A program made the position numbers and the translations under genes. The notes beneath the pieces were generated by a model. It was not told the DNA's origin, made no database searches, and worked only from the letters and a program-made list of their open reading frames with translations. Of a DNA stretch of 13,679 nucleotides, positions 7,701 to 13,679 are shown piece after piece. The stretch is from CAYUIS01 sp964444825. Its GTDB lineage: Bacteria > Chloroflexota > Anaerolineae > B4-G1. Positions within the stretch are counted from its first letter, which is position 1. Every line of letters begins with the position of its first letter. The DNA lies in assembly GCA_964444825.1 (NCBI GenBank), contig CAYUIS010000144.1, positions 1 to 13,679 on the forward strand, given 5' to 3'.

Positions 7701-8962
7701 ATCAACTGCTCGCCCACGTGGGGCTGAGCGAGGTATTTGACACTCTGGGCCGCTACGACGAGGCACTGACCCACATCTATCGGGCCCAAGACCTGGTGAT
7801 GATCATCGGCCACGCGCCTGAGCAGGTCGCCCGGGACTTGGCTGACCTGTGCCGCCGGGCAGCCCAGGTGCACGAGAAGAGAAGCGAGTTTGACATCGCC
7901 TTCAACTGGCTGCGAGGCGGACTGATCGCGCTAGAAGGAATGCACACCGTCGAGGAGGCGCAGATCTACCTGATGGGTGTCGGCATCTATCACCGCCAGG
8001 GGAACAACGCAGAGGCACTCGATTGGTGCCAGCGCACTCTGGACATTGCAGGGCAACTGGAGAATGTAGGCGAAGAACGTCTCAAAATCCTGGCGCACAC
8101 CTATTTCCTCTTGGGGTCAATCTACCTACGCTATGGCGACTGGCCTCGGGTGCTGGATGTGTGCAGAAACAGCCTGCTCATCAGCGAGCAGATTGGGGAC
8201 ATTGCAAAAGCAAGTCAGGCCCACCTCAACATGGGTACCGCCTACTTTGAGCAGGGGAACTGGCCCAAGGCCACCGAGCACTATCTCCAGAACCTGGAGA
8301 TCAAGCGCAGGATCGGCGACGTGTACGGCCAGGCCTTTGTCACCGTCAACCTGGGTGGGGTATACCTGGATCAGGGAGACCTGGATCAGGCCATCAGGTA
8401 CTATCATCAGAGTCTGGAAATGTGGGAGCAGCTTGGCTCTACCTACGTCATCGCCCTCCTCCACAATAACATGGCAGATGTAGCACTGCGACAAGGGAAC
8501 CCTGACGAGGCTCTGACCATGCTGGAAAAGAGCCTGGAGATGTTCGAGCAGGTCGGCTCCGGCGACTTTTTGCCAGAGGTGTATCGCCACATGGCCGAGA
8601 CCCGGCTTGACCGTGGCGAGTTGAATGAAGCCCTGAGCTGCGGCCAACGCTCCCTGAAATTGGCCCAGGAGGGGGAGATGCGCCAGGAGGAAGGCGAGAC
8701 CCGCCGGGTAGTGGGCCAGATCTGTTTGGCCCGTCAGGAACTGGCCGAGGCGGAAGAGGAACTGAACGAGAGTCTCCGCATCCTGGAGGAACTGGAGAGC
8801 CACTACGAGGTCGGCAAGACGCTCTTTCAATTGGCCCGCTTGCATCGTATGCAGGGGGATCAAGCGCAGATGTGGGAAAACTTGAAAAGGGCCCTGGCGA
8901 TCTTTGAGGAGCTGGGAGCCCGCCTGGACCTGGCTCAGGCTCAGGAACTATCGCCCGACTGA
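4769..8962 (+). CDS. Soluble adenylyl cyclase-like protein: two class III cyclase domains, STAND/AAA ATPase, TPR array
   Basis: This is a 1397-residue cytosolic protein with no membrane segment, predicted to make cAMP (cGMP not excluded). Cyclase domain 1 (about 78-240) has FADISGF with Asp86 and KFGGD with Asp136, the two metal-binding aspartates. Its own transition-state motif is degenerate, with Gly209 where Asn is expected (Arg213 kept). Cyclase domain 2 (about 318-500) is the reverse: FAN has Asn327 for Asp and KGH has His378 for Asp, but YSVMGDGVNLAAR keeps Ser448, Asn455 and Arg459. The two halves would build one composite site, as in mammalian sAC. A P-loop ATPase follows: RPLIGRDEE, Walker A GDAGLGKS (548-555), Walker B LLLAIDD (Asp679/680) and the STAND-type GNPLFIEEV (769). 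TPRs fill about 917-1392. The start is ATG 4769 with a Shine-Dalgarno at 4759-4765. The gene has its own promoter (4667-4695). The likely role is a signal-integrating cyclase; the input is unknown. Confidence 0.93.
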   Translation: MSQKGDFPAKSELAAALRGYLPSSLERQCLLGDEIRAPDVCAQHLAALLHTVTTYLPDQVVGPLLKNPQSGRVEGRFTYGTVMFADISGFTAMSEKLSQLGKEGAEEVTRIINLLFTTLLQVSDRYGGDLLKFGGDALLVYFGGGDHAFRACLAALRMQETMLQFSKTSTSQGVFQLRMSVGLGTGRLFMASLGSEEGMEFAVMGRAMGNMARAEAQASAEEIFIDTATYQAIAEHATTKPTPDGFHQLFGFREDMPDLSSARVNPVDSLPSPPAGEDAYPWVLDTVQRIRALGLFLSPGLMDKIKVDPERIAIGGEYRPVTVFFANFYGIDEIIEELGEERTAEITAILNTHFTTMRQIIAKYGGVVNKVDTYAKGHRIMTLFGAPRAHMDDPERAVRAAMEMQNAMAAFADLETSCGTFSLKQRIGVNTGLVFAGNVGSLTHQEYSVMGDGVNLAARLMAVATEGQVIISQSTARQSGDTFLLHEQEPVLVKGKSLPVHNHEVLGLQERRVRERRPLIGRDEEWEELHTLTELALAGDMQVLTLIGDAGLGKSRLVDELTGHWIEEHGALSISTTCPSFGRHTPYLPWLDLLRSLFGFNPADSDQVRLEKIEALLLEIDPTWRDWTVLIGRLLGMDVEETDLIRALDAQTRQRMTFNIVIGLVDHVANEQPLLLAIDDLQWADDTSVELVSQVARQVTNQPLLLVLAHRPEEGMESTLEVSDLAQHTAFQLKELSQENSLLLLNTLLPTTPQMPQQLKDLILKNAQGNPLFIEEVARSLIENYLTLDEETGTYHARTNLDQIEVPDSVNRVIMSRMDRLDESDRNVLKVASVIGQQFEHWLLSAIYPYRSGEGELRERLDELALRDILEGPQPEMVYLFRHIMTREVAYESLLYADRRQLHRSIGESIETQQTGRLAEYLEVLAYHFGLAEEWKKALDYHLDAGHKAQSIYANEDAIHHFQRALKAAERVAGSEANQLLAHVGLSEVFDTLGRYDEALTHIYRAQDLVMIIGHAPEQVARDLADLCRRAAQVHEKRSEFDIAFNWLRGGLIALEGMHTVEEAQIYLMGVGIYHRQGNNAEALDWCQRTLDIAGQLENVGEERLKILAHTYFLLGSIYLRYGDWPRVLDVCRNSLLISEQIGDIAKASQAHLNMGTAYFEQGNWPKATEHYLQNLEIKRRIGDVYGQAFVTVNLGGVYLDQGDLDQAIRYYHQSLEMWEQLGSTYVIALLHNNMADVALRQGNPDEALTMLEKSLEMFEQVGSGDFLPEVYRHMAETRLDRGELNEALSCGQRSLKLAQEGEMRQEEGETRRVVGQICLARQELAEAEEELNESLRILEELESHYEVGKTLFQLARLHRMQGDQAQMWENLKRALAIFEELGARLDLAQAQELSPD
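7517..8944 (+). repeat. TPR array at the C-terminus of the cyclase
   Basis: About eleven to twelve helical pairs of 36-40 residues show TPR signatures, such as LNMGTAYFEQGNWPKATEHY, VNLGGVYLDQGDLDQAIRYY, NMADVALRQGNPDEALTML and LARLHRMQGDQ. The pattern of small, aromatic and Gly residues, A-x-x-Y-x-x-x-G-[DN]-x-x-x-A, is clear from about 8100 to 8900 and weaker before. In STAND-type proteins such arrays act as the sensor or oligomerisation arm; that role here is an inference. Confidence 0.88.
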
Positions 8963-9176
8963 CCTATCTCTGTTACCTGCGCCAAGACCCGGCCAGCTAC
9001 ACTAACCCTGAACACATTCAACGTCATACTGGACCGCTATCTCGCCACTGTATTCCATCTACCCGAATCTGCATTGTTCCTGGCAGGCAAGCCATTAGAT
9101 AAACGACGCCCAGATCGACTTGTTCACCCATCCACTGTCTCAGAGTTGCAAACCTGGACCAAGACGCTTGTCCCAC

Positions 9177-9204
9177 CTGTCGCTGAGTCCCCAACCAGCG
9201 ACAG
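9177..9204. repeat. Perfect 9-bp inverted repeat upstream of the beta-helix gene
   Basis: CTGTCGCTG (9177-9185) and CAGCGACAG (9196-9204) are exact reverse complements separated by 10 nt. The repeat lies 26 bp before the ATG and 10 bp before the Shine-Dalgarno. It could be an operator dyad or an mRNA hairpin affecting translation. No T tract follows, so it is not a typical terminator. Confidence 0.7.
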
Positions 9205-9214
9205 CATAACCAAT

Positions 9215-9222
9215 AGGAGGAG
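9215..9222 (+). promoter_or_regulatory. Shine-Dalgarno for the beta-helix gene
   Basis: AGGAGGAG is a strong ribosome binding site whose GGAGG core ends 10 nt before ATG 9231. It fixes the start in front of a canonical signal peptide. Confidence 0.85.
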
Positions 9223-9230
9223 ACAAAGAA

Positions 9231-12200
9231 ATGAGAAAGCGACTGCATGTGACAATCGCCGTGGCCTTGGCAAGCACAGGCATCGCCTTACTGTGGCTAT
9301 TGGGCTTTCTGAACGCGTCAGCCATGGCCGCATCGGCCACTGCCGCGCCAGCAGCGCCCGAGGCCCCCAACGCCCCAGCCGCCGAACTCCAAGTCTGCCC
9401 CAGCGGATGCGCCTATTCATCCGTGCAGGCAGCCGTGGACGCGGCTAGCGCCGGCGACATTATCAAGGTCGCTTCCGCCATCTATTCTGACATCCATGCA
9501 CGCGTTGCCCCCGCCGGGTACGATGGGCCAAGCATCATCACCCAGGTGGTCTATATCAGCAAGTCGGTCACAGTGCGGGGCGGCTATACGGTCGCTTTCG
9601 CCGAGCCACCCGACCCCGAGGCTAATCCGACCACGCTGGACGCCATAGGCGCAGGGCGAGTGATCTATATCACCAGCAAGATCACGCCAACCATTGAAGG
9701 ATTGCGCATCACTGGCGGTGATGCCTATGGATTGGGTGGAGATGAATTTGGTCAGGATTCTGGTGGCGGGATCTATGTCGTCACCGCCACAGCCATCATC
9801 AGCAATAACCTCATATTCAACAATACCGCCGGATTCGGGTACGGTGGCGGTGCGTTTCTGTACAACAGCGATTCCACGCTCAGTGGCAACACCCTCATGT
9901 CAAACACGGCCGAACACGGGGGCGGAGGGGTAGCTCTGATGTATGGCGACGTCACGCTCGACGACAACACAGTCAGCGGCAACGACGCACCCCAGGAAGG
10001 CGCGTGCGGGGGCGGGGTAATAATCGAGAACAGCACCGCCAAACTCAACGACAACACCATCACGTCCAACAGTTCCTACGACGGGGGTGGCATATGCCTG
10101 TATGATAGCCCTGCTACACTCACCGGCAACACCGTGTACTCAAACACAGCCTCTGGTGGTGGCGGGATATATCTGTCCTTCAGTGACGCTACCCTCAGCG
10201 ACAACACCATCACAGACAACCTGGCCTCGACTGAAGGCGGTGGTTTATATCTGTACGAAAGCTCCGCCACGATCCAGGGCAGTCGTATCAACTCCAATAC
10301 GGCTGCCTACGGCGGGGGACTGTATCTAGCTTTCAGCAACGCCACCCTGAGCGGCAACTCTGTCATCGCCAACACCAGCAGTTCCTACGCCGGTGGTATG
10401 TACCTGTTCCGCAGCAACCCTGATCTGGCCAACACCGTGGTGGCGGACAATTGGGCCGGTTTCGCAGGCAGCGGGCTGTACATCCGTGATTCCTCTCCTC
10501 GCCTGTGGCACACCACCATCGCCCGGAACATTGGCGCTGAGGGCAGTGGGGTCTATGCTACCGGTGTGACAGGTTTCTACAGTGGCATAGCCATGACCAA
10601 CACCATCCTGGTAGACCAGACGGCGGGGATCACCGGCACGGCTGGCAACACGGTCACGCTTGATACGGTGCTGTGGTATGGCAACATCGCCAACACCGGT
10701 GGGGGCCTCACTATCCTCAACACAGCAGCAGAGCACACCGGCGACCCCGCTTTCGCCCCCGACGGCTACCACCTGACGCGGAGCTCGGCCGCCATCGACT
10801 ATGGTGTGGACGCCGGCATCGTCACCGACATCGACGGCGACCTCCGGCCCCAGGGTATGGTCGCGGACATCGGCGCGGACGAGCACCGTAGCGGTCTGTG
10901 TTACGTCCATGTCTCTAGCACCCCAGGCATCACCTACACCACCGTCCAGGCCGGGGTGGACGCGGCGAATCCGGGAGCGTTGGTCCAGGTAGCGGGACGC
11001 TGCGCCGGGGTGAACACCCGCGCTGGCCTCGCCCAGAACACCTACATCAGCAAGAGCATCACCCTGCAGGGCGGCTACACCACCACCAACTGGAGTACGC
11101 CCGACCCAGTTGCTCACCCCACCGTGCTCGACGGGATGGACAGGGGCCGGGTGCTCTACGTCACCGGCAGTATCAATCCGTCCATAGAGGGGCTGACCAT
11201 CACCGGCGGCGATGCCGCCGGGCTCGGCGGCGGGCCTTCGACCTTTGTGGACGCCGGTGGGGGTGTGTACGTCGTCACCGCCACCGCGATCATCAGCGAC
11301 AACCACATACTCGGCAACGCCGCCGCGTACGGCGGCGGGTTATATGTGGCCTCCAGCAGCAGCACCCTCGCAGAGAACACCATCACGGACAACACAGTGT
11401 CCGATGACATCGATGAGAGCAGGGGAGGCGGCGTATACCTATACTACAGTAACGGTACGCTCACCGACAATGGGATACTCGGCAATGTGTCCATCGGCTA
11501 CTATGGCCGGGCTGGCGGCGTCTATCTGGATCACAGTCCCGCCAATCTCAGCGGCAACTCTATCAGCGACAATCTGGCAGACGCCATAATGAACGACGGG
11601 CAAGGTGGCGGGTTATTCTTATCCTATAGCGATGCCACACTCAGCGACAACATCATCGGCGGCAACACAGCCTCGGGATTCTATGGTCGCAACGGTGGGG
11701 GATTGTACCTACTCTATAGCGCACCGCAGATCAAGGGGAACACCATTGTATCGAATACGGCCAACGACGACGGCGGTGGACTGTATCTGTCCTTCAGCGA
11801 CGCCACGCTCAGCGAGAACCTCATCCTATCCAACACGGCCGCCGTCCAGGGCGGCGGACTGTATGTTTACCAAAGCAGCCCCGCTATGACCAACACCGTG
11901 GTGGCCGACAACCAAGCCTTTGGCCTCGGTTCGGGCATGTTCGCCTACTATGACAGCAGACCACGCCTGTGGCATACCACCATCGCCCGCAACACGGGTG
12001 GCGACGGCAGCGGGGTCTACATGGACTATAACAGCACCGTGGCCCTGACCAACACGATCCTGGCGTACCACACGGTGGGCATCAACGTCACCGCAGGCAG
12101 CACGGCTACCCTCAACGGGGTGCTCTGGTTTGGCAACACGCAGGACGTCGGCGGGACCGGCTTCACCGACGTGAATGCCGAAGTTAGCGGCGATCCCGCC

Positions 12201-13679
12201 TTTGACCTCGACGGATACCATGTGACGCCCGGTTCAGCCGCCATCGACCAAGGCGTAGACGCTGGGGTGACGGTCGACATAGATGGCGACCCACGCACCG
12301 ACGGCTACCCCGACATCGGAGCGGACGAGTTCCAGAGCGGCATCCCAGCGTCTGTTCTCTACCATGCCAGCTTCTTGAAGAATCTTTATGGCCTCAATTC
12401 TGCCCTCCACCTGCAGAATCCCAGCAGTAGTATGACAGCTACCGTCTGTCTCGATTTCTACGGCGCTGGCCCGACGGCCGTCTACCAGACCTGCGGAGCT
12501 ATCCCCGCCAGAGGAACAATGGTGACATCCGGACAGGGCGAGGTTGGGCTGCCGGACGGAGACTATGGCGTGATCGTCAGCGCCGATCATCCGGTCGAGA
12601 GCCTGGTGTCCGAGATCTGTGATAGCTGCAGCGACAAACTGGCCGTCTATCGCGGGGCAGGGCCGGAGAGTGCCAGTATGGTTCAATACTTTGGTCCCTT
12701 TTACAAAGGCGCGATGAACTCGTCGTTGATGATCTGGAACGTAAACCCAGGCGAAACAACCGTCCAGGTCAGTCTCTTCAACCCCGACGGTTCCCTGGCT
12801 CACACCTTAGTGGATACACTCCCGGCTTTTCAACGCTCTAGCTTTGTAGCGTCCGTCCTTCCGTTGCCTGACGGATTCACAGGATGGGTTATGGTTATGA
12901 CCAGTCAACCGGTCGTTGGCTTGATGAGTCAATTCAGCCTGCCCGATTATGTGATCCGCGACTACCAAGGACCGTTGGGAGCAGGCGCAACCGAGCACCA
13001 CCTGCCACGGGCCCTGAAAGGGGTCGACGAAGCGGGTGGCCCGCGCACCACGACCTTGTTCGTGGGGAACGTTGGCACCGCCGCCGCCGACGTGTCGGTT
13101 GAGTATTATGATACCGGCGGTACCTTGATTCACGGCAACAATTTCAACCTACCAGCAGGAAATATGTCGGTGATTGATCTTGACGACGAGGCTGCTCTGC
13201 CCGCAGGGAGCGTTTGCTCCGTCCGCCTCGCGGGTACTGAGCCGCTGGCTTTCGGCGAGTTGACGAGCTACTCTACAACTTTATCATACGCCAGCGCGGC
13301 CTATGGCACCGAAGCCGCCCTGGCCCTGAGCCTTCCCTACCTGGCGCGCGGCGGCCCAGTCCACACCGTCCTCAGCGTACAGAACGTGGGGTCGATCAGT
13401 GCAGACGCCTCCATCACCTACTATGACCACAGCGGCGCTCTGATCTTTAGCCAACCAATTGCGGTACCACCGGGCGGCTGGAACCGCTACGATATGGGAA
13501 CGATGACACATTTGGGCAACTTTGAGGGCAGCGGCATCGTCTCTTCCAACGCAGATCTGAAGGTATGGGTGGATGTATATGCGCGCACCATCGACCCGGT
13601 GTACGGTGTGACGATGTCACCGGCTGCGGCTGCCCTGTCCGGCAGCCCCGGTTCCACCGTCACCTACACCCTGCGCGTG
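9231..13679 (+). CDS. Secreted duplicated right-handed beta-helix protein with tandem C-terminal modules, 3' partial
   Basis: ATG 9231 opens a frame of 1483 codons with no stop to the window edge, so the gene is truncated at its 3' end. A signal peptide is clear: MRKR, a hydrophobic core (residues 7-27) and likely cleavage after ASAMA (33), followed by an Ala/Pro linker. Two homologous units follow (53-551 and 557-1033). Each starts with a Y-[ST]-[ST]-V-Q-A-[AG]-V-D-A-A segment and an ISKS[VI]T strand ending RGGYT or QGGYT. Each continues as about eight parallel beta-helix coils of the form GGG[IL]YL-x(7)-L-x-x-N-x-I-x-x-N-x-A, and ends with AAID-x-GVDAG, DIDGD and DIGADE, as in choice-of-anchor Q domains. 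Four related beta-sandwich modules (1040-1460) and the start of a NEW3-like domain (from 1462, PGSTVTYTLRV) follow. Probable role: cell-surface or extracellular carbohydrate-binding or adhesive protein. Pectate lyase-type activity cannot be claimed, since no catalytic motif is recognisable. Confidence 0.92.
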   Translation, partial: MRKRLHVTIAVALASTGIALLWLLGFLNASAMAASATAAPAAPEAPNAPAAELQVCPSGCAYSSVQAAVDAASAGDIIKVASAIYSDIHARVAPAGYDGPSIITQVVYISKSVTVRGGYTVAFAEPPDPEANPTTLDAIGAGRVIYITSKITPTIEGLRITGGDAYGLGGDEFGQDSGGGIYVVTATAIISNNLIFNNTAGFGYGGGAFLYNSDSTLSGNTLMSNTAEHGGGGVALMYGDVTLDDNTVSGNDAPQEGACGGGVIIENSTAKLNDNTITSNSSYDGGGICLYDSPATLTGNTVYSNTASGGGGIYLSFSDATLSDNTITDNLASTEGGGLYLYESSATIQGSRINSNTAAYGGGLYLAFSNATLSGNSVIANTSSSYAGGMYLFRSNPDLANTVVADNWAGFAGSGLYIRDSSPRLWHTTIARNIGAEGSGVYATGVTGFYSGIAMTNTILVDQTAGITGTAGNTVTLDTVLWYGNIANTGGGLTILNTAAEHTGDPAFAPDGYHLTRSSAAIDYGVDAGIVTDIDGDLRPQGMVADIGADEHRSGLCYVHVSSTPGITYTTVQAGVDAANPGALVQVAGRCAGVNTRAGLAQNTYISKSITLQGGYTTTNWSTPDPVAHPTVLDGMDRGRVLYVTGSINPSIEGLTITGGDAAGLGGGPSTFVDAGGGVYVVTATAIISDNHILGNAAAYGGGLYVASSSSTLAENTITDNTVSDDIDESRGGGVYLYYSNGTLTDNGILGNVSIGYYGRAGGVYLDHSPANLSGNSISDNLADAIMNDGQGGGLFLSYSDATLSDNIIGGNTASGFYGRNGGGLYLLYSAPQIKGNTIVSNTANDDGGGLYLSFSDATLSENLILSNTAAVQGGGLYVYQSSPAMTNTVVADNQAFGLGSGMFAYYDSRPRLWHTTIARNTGGDGSGVYMDYNSTVALTNTILAYHTVGINVTAGSTATLNGVLWFGNTQDVGGTGFTDVNAEVSGDPAFDLDGYHVTPGSAAIDQGVDAGVTVDIDGDPRTDGYPDIGADEFQSGIPASVLYHASFLKNLYGLNSALHLQNPSSSMTATVCLDFYGAGPTAVYQTCGAIPARGTMVTSGQGEVGLPDGDYGVIVSADHPVESLVSEICDSCSDKLAVYRGAGPESASMVQYFGPFYKGAMNSSLMIWNVNPGETTVQVSLFNPDGSLAHTLVDTLPAFQRSSFVASVLPLPDGFTGWVMVMTSQPVVGLMSQFSLPDYVIRDYQGPLGAGATEHHLPRALKGVDEAGGPRTTTLFVGNVGTAAADVSVEYYDTGGTLIHGNNFNLPAGNMSVIDLDDEAALPAGSVCSVRLAGTEPLAFGELTSYSTTLSYASAAYGTEAALALSLPYLARGGPVHTVLSVQNVGSISADASITYYDHSGALIFSQPIAVPPGGWNRYDMGTMTHLGNFEGSGIVSSNADLKVWVDVYARTIDPVYGVTMSPAAAALSGSPGSTVTYTLRV
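9387..10883 (+). repeat. Beta-helix unit A, first copy of the internal duplication
   Basis: Residues 53-551 run from LQVCPSGCAYSSVQ through VYISKSVTVRGGYT, VIYITSKITPTIEGLRITGGDA and GGGIYVVTATAIISNN. About eight GG-x-[IL]-x-L coils follow, then RLWHTTIAR and finally DIDGDLRPQG and DIGADEH. The same landmarks recur in order in unit B. The GGG/GGA plus N-x-A coil pattern also recalls chlamydial Pmp repeats. Confidence 0.87.
10899..12329 (+). repeat. Beta-helix unit B, second copy of the internal duplication
   Basis: Residues 557-1033 repeat unit A's order: YTTVQAGVDAA, YISKSITLQGGYT, VLYVTGSINPSIEGLTITGGDA, GGGVYVVTATAIISDN, coils, RLWHTTIARN, SGDPAFDLDGYHVTPGSAAID and DIGADEF. DNA identity is patchy and mostly broken at third positions, so the duplication is old and kept at protein level. 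Confidence 0.87.
12348..13613 (+). repeat. Four tandem beta-sandwich modules of about 105 residues
   Basis: Modules starting near residues 1040, 1154, 1257 and 1367 each contain a core of the form L-x-[VLI]-x-N-x-[GN], then a V-x-[VL]-x-[YF]-[YN]-x-x-[DG]-G strand pair and a later PxG turn. Examples are LHLQNPSSSMTATVCLDFYG, LMIWNVNPGETTVQVSLFNP, LFVGNVGTAAADVSVEYYD and LSVQNVGSISADASITYYD. I cannot name the family with certainty. Such strings of Ig-like modules are usual as stalks or ligand-binding arms of exported proteins. Confidence 0.7.

Larger units (their letters stand above)
8963..9230 (+). other. Gene-free spacer between the cyclase and the beta-helix gene
   Basis: This 268-bp stretch holds no convincing coding region. 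I find no strong hairpin plus T-run after the cyclase stop and no clear -35/-10 pair; the best candidate, TTGTTC (9074-9079) with TAGATA (9096-9101) at 16 bp, matches only 3 of 6 positions in each box. The only definite structures are the inverted repeat at 9177-9204 and the Shine-Dalgarno at 9215-9222. Read-through from the cyclase gene or a non-consensus promoter are both possible. Confidence 0.6.

Noticed and set aside
9177..9204. CRP/cAMP-type operator suggested by the neighbouring cyclase
   Set aside because: The TGTCG and CGACA half-sites are 16 bp apart, not the 6-bp spacing of a TGTGA-N6-TCACA site.
9074..9448. Open frame of 124 codons on the + strand starting in the spacer
   Set aside because: It overlaps the signal peptide region of the beta-helix gene in another frame. 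The ATG at 9231 has the Shine-Dalgarno and the signal peptide; this frame has neither.
10326..11306. Long open frame of 326 codons on the - strand
   Set aside because: It lies wholly antisense to the repetitive beta-helix coding region, has no recognisable domain and has low-complexity Gly/Val/His composition. It is explained by the GC-rich, biased codons of the + strand gene.

Overview
The window is GC-rich and holds three large genes, all on the + strand, packed with domain types common in multicellular or filamentous Chloroflexota (Anaerolineae/Caldilineae-like). The clues are an SBBP beta-propeller protein with a gingipain-like (C25) domain ending in a 'VYMPLIM'-type C-terminus, a cyclase-ATPase-TPR signalling protein, and a beta-helix protein with 'choice-of-anchor Q'-like motifs. 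No rRNA, tRNA or other taxonomic marker is present, so the phylum is an inference.

Layout. (1) 3-4514: the 3' part of a gene for a very large secreted protein; its start and signal peptide lie upstream of the window. It has a seven-bladed SBBP propeller, a beta-sandwich, a PPC-like domain interrupted by seven perfect GQLTAI hexapeptides, a C25-like cysteine peptidase domain and a C-terminal beta-rich region. A strong intrinsic terminator follows at 4561-4591. (2) 4667-4695: a near-consensus sigma70-type promoter. It drives 4769-8962, a 1397-residue cytosolic protein with two class III nucleotidyl cyclase domains, a STAND/AAA ATPase module and about a dozen TPRs. (3) 8963-9230: a gene-free spacer with a perfect 9-bp inverted repeat and a good Shine-Dalgarno. 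(4) 9231-13679: a secreted protein with a clear signal peptide, an internally duplicated right-handed beta-helix and four tandem C-terminal beta-sandwich modules. This ORF has no stop codon and runs off the 3' edge.

How they fit together. The first and third genes encode giant exported proteins and the middle gene an intracellular sensor or signal generator with its own promoter. Nothing shows that they form one pathway; the terminator separates gene 1 from gene 2, and gene 3 lacks a convincing promoter of its own.

Most interesting points. The cyclase closely matches the architecture and split active-site layout of animal soluble adenylyl cyclase (sAC/ADCY10): metal aspartates only in domain 1, and the transition-state Asn/Arg and purine-pocket Lys only in domain 2. 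The GQLTAI array is identical at protein level but diverged at synonymous sites, carries a 54-bp (18-residue) higher-order period, and matches the left-handed beta-helix hexapeptide consensus.
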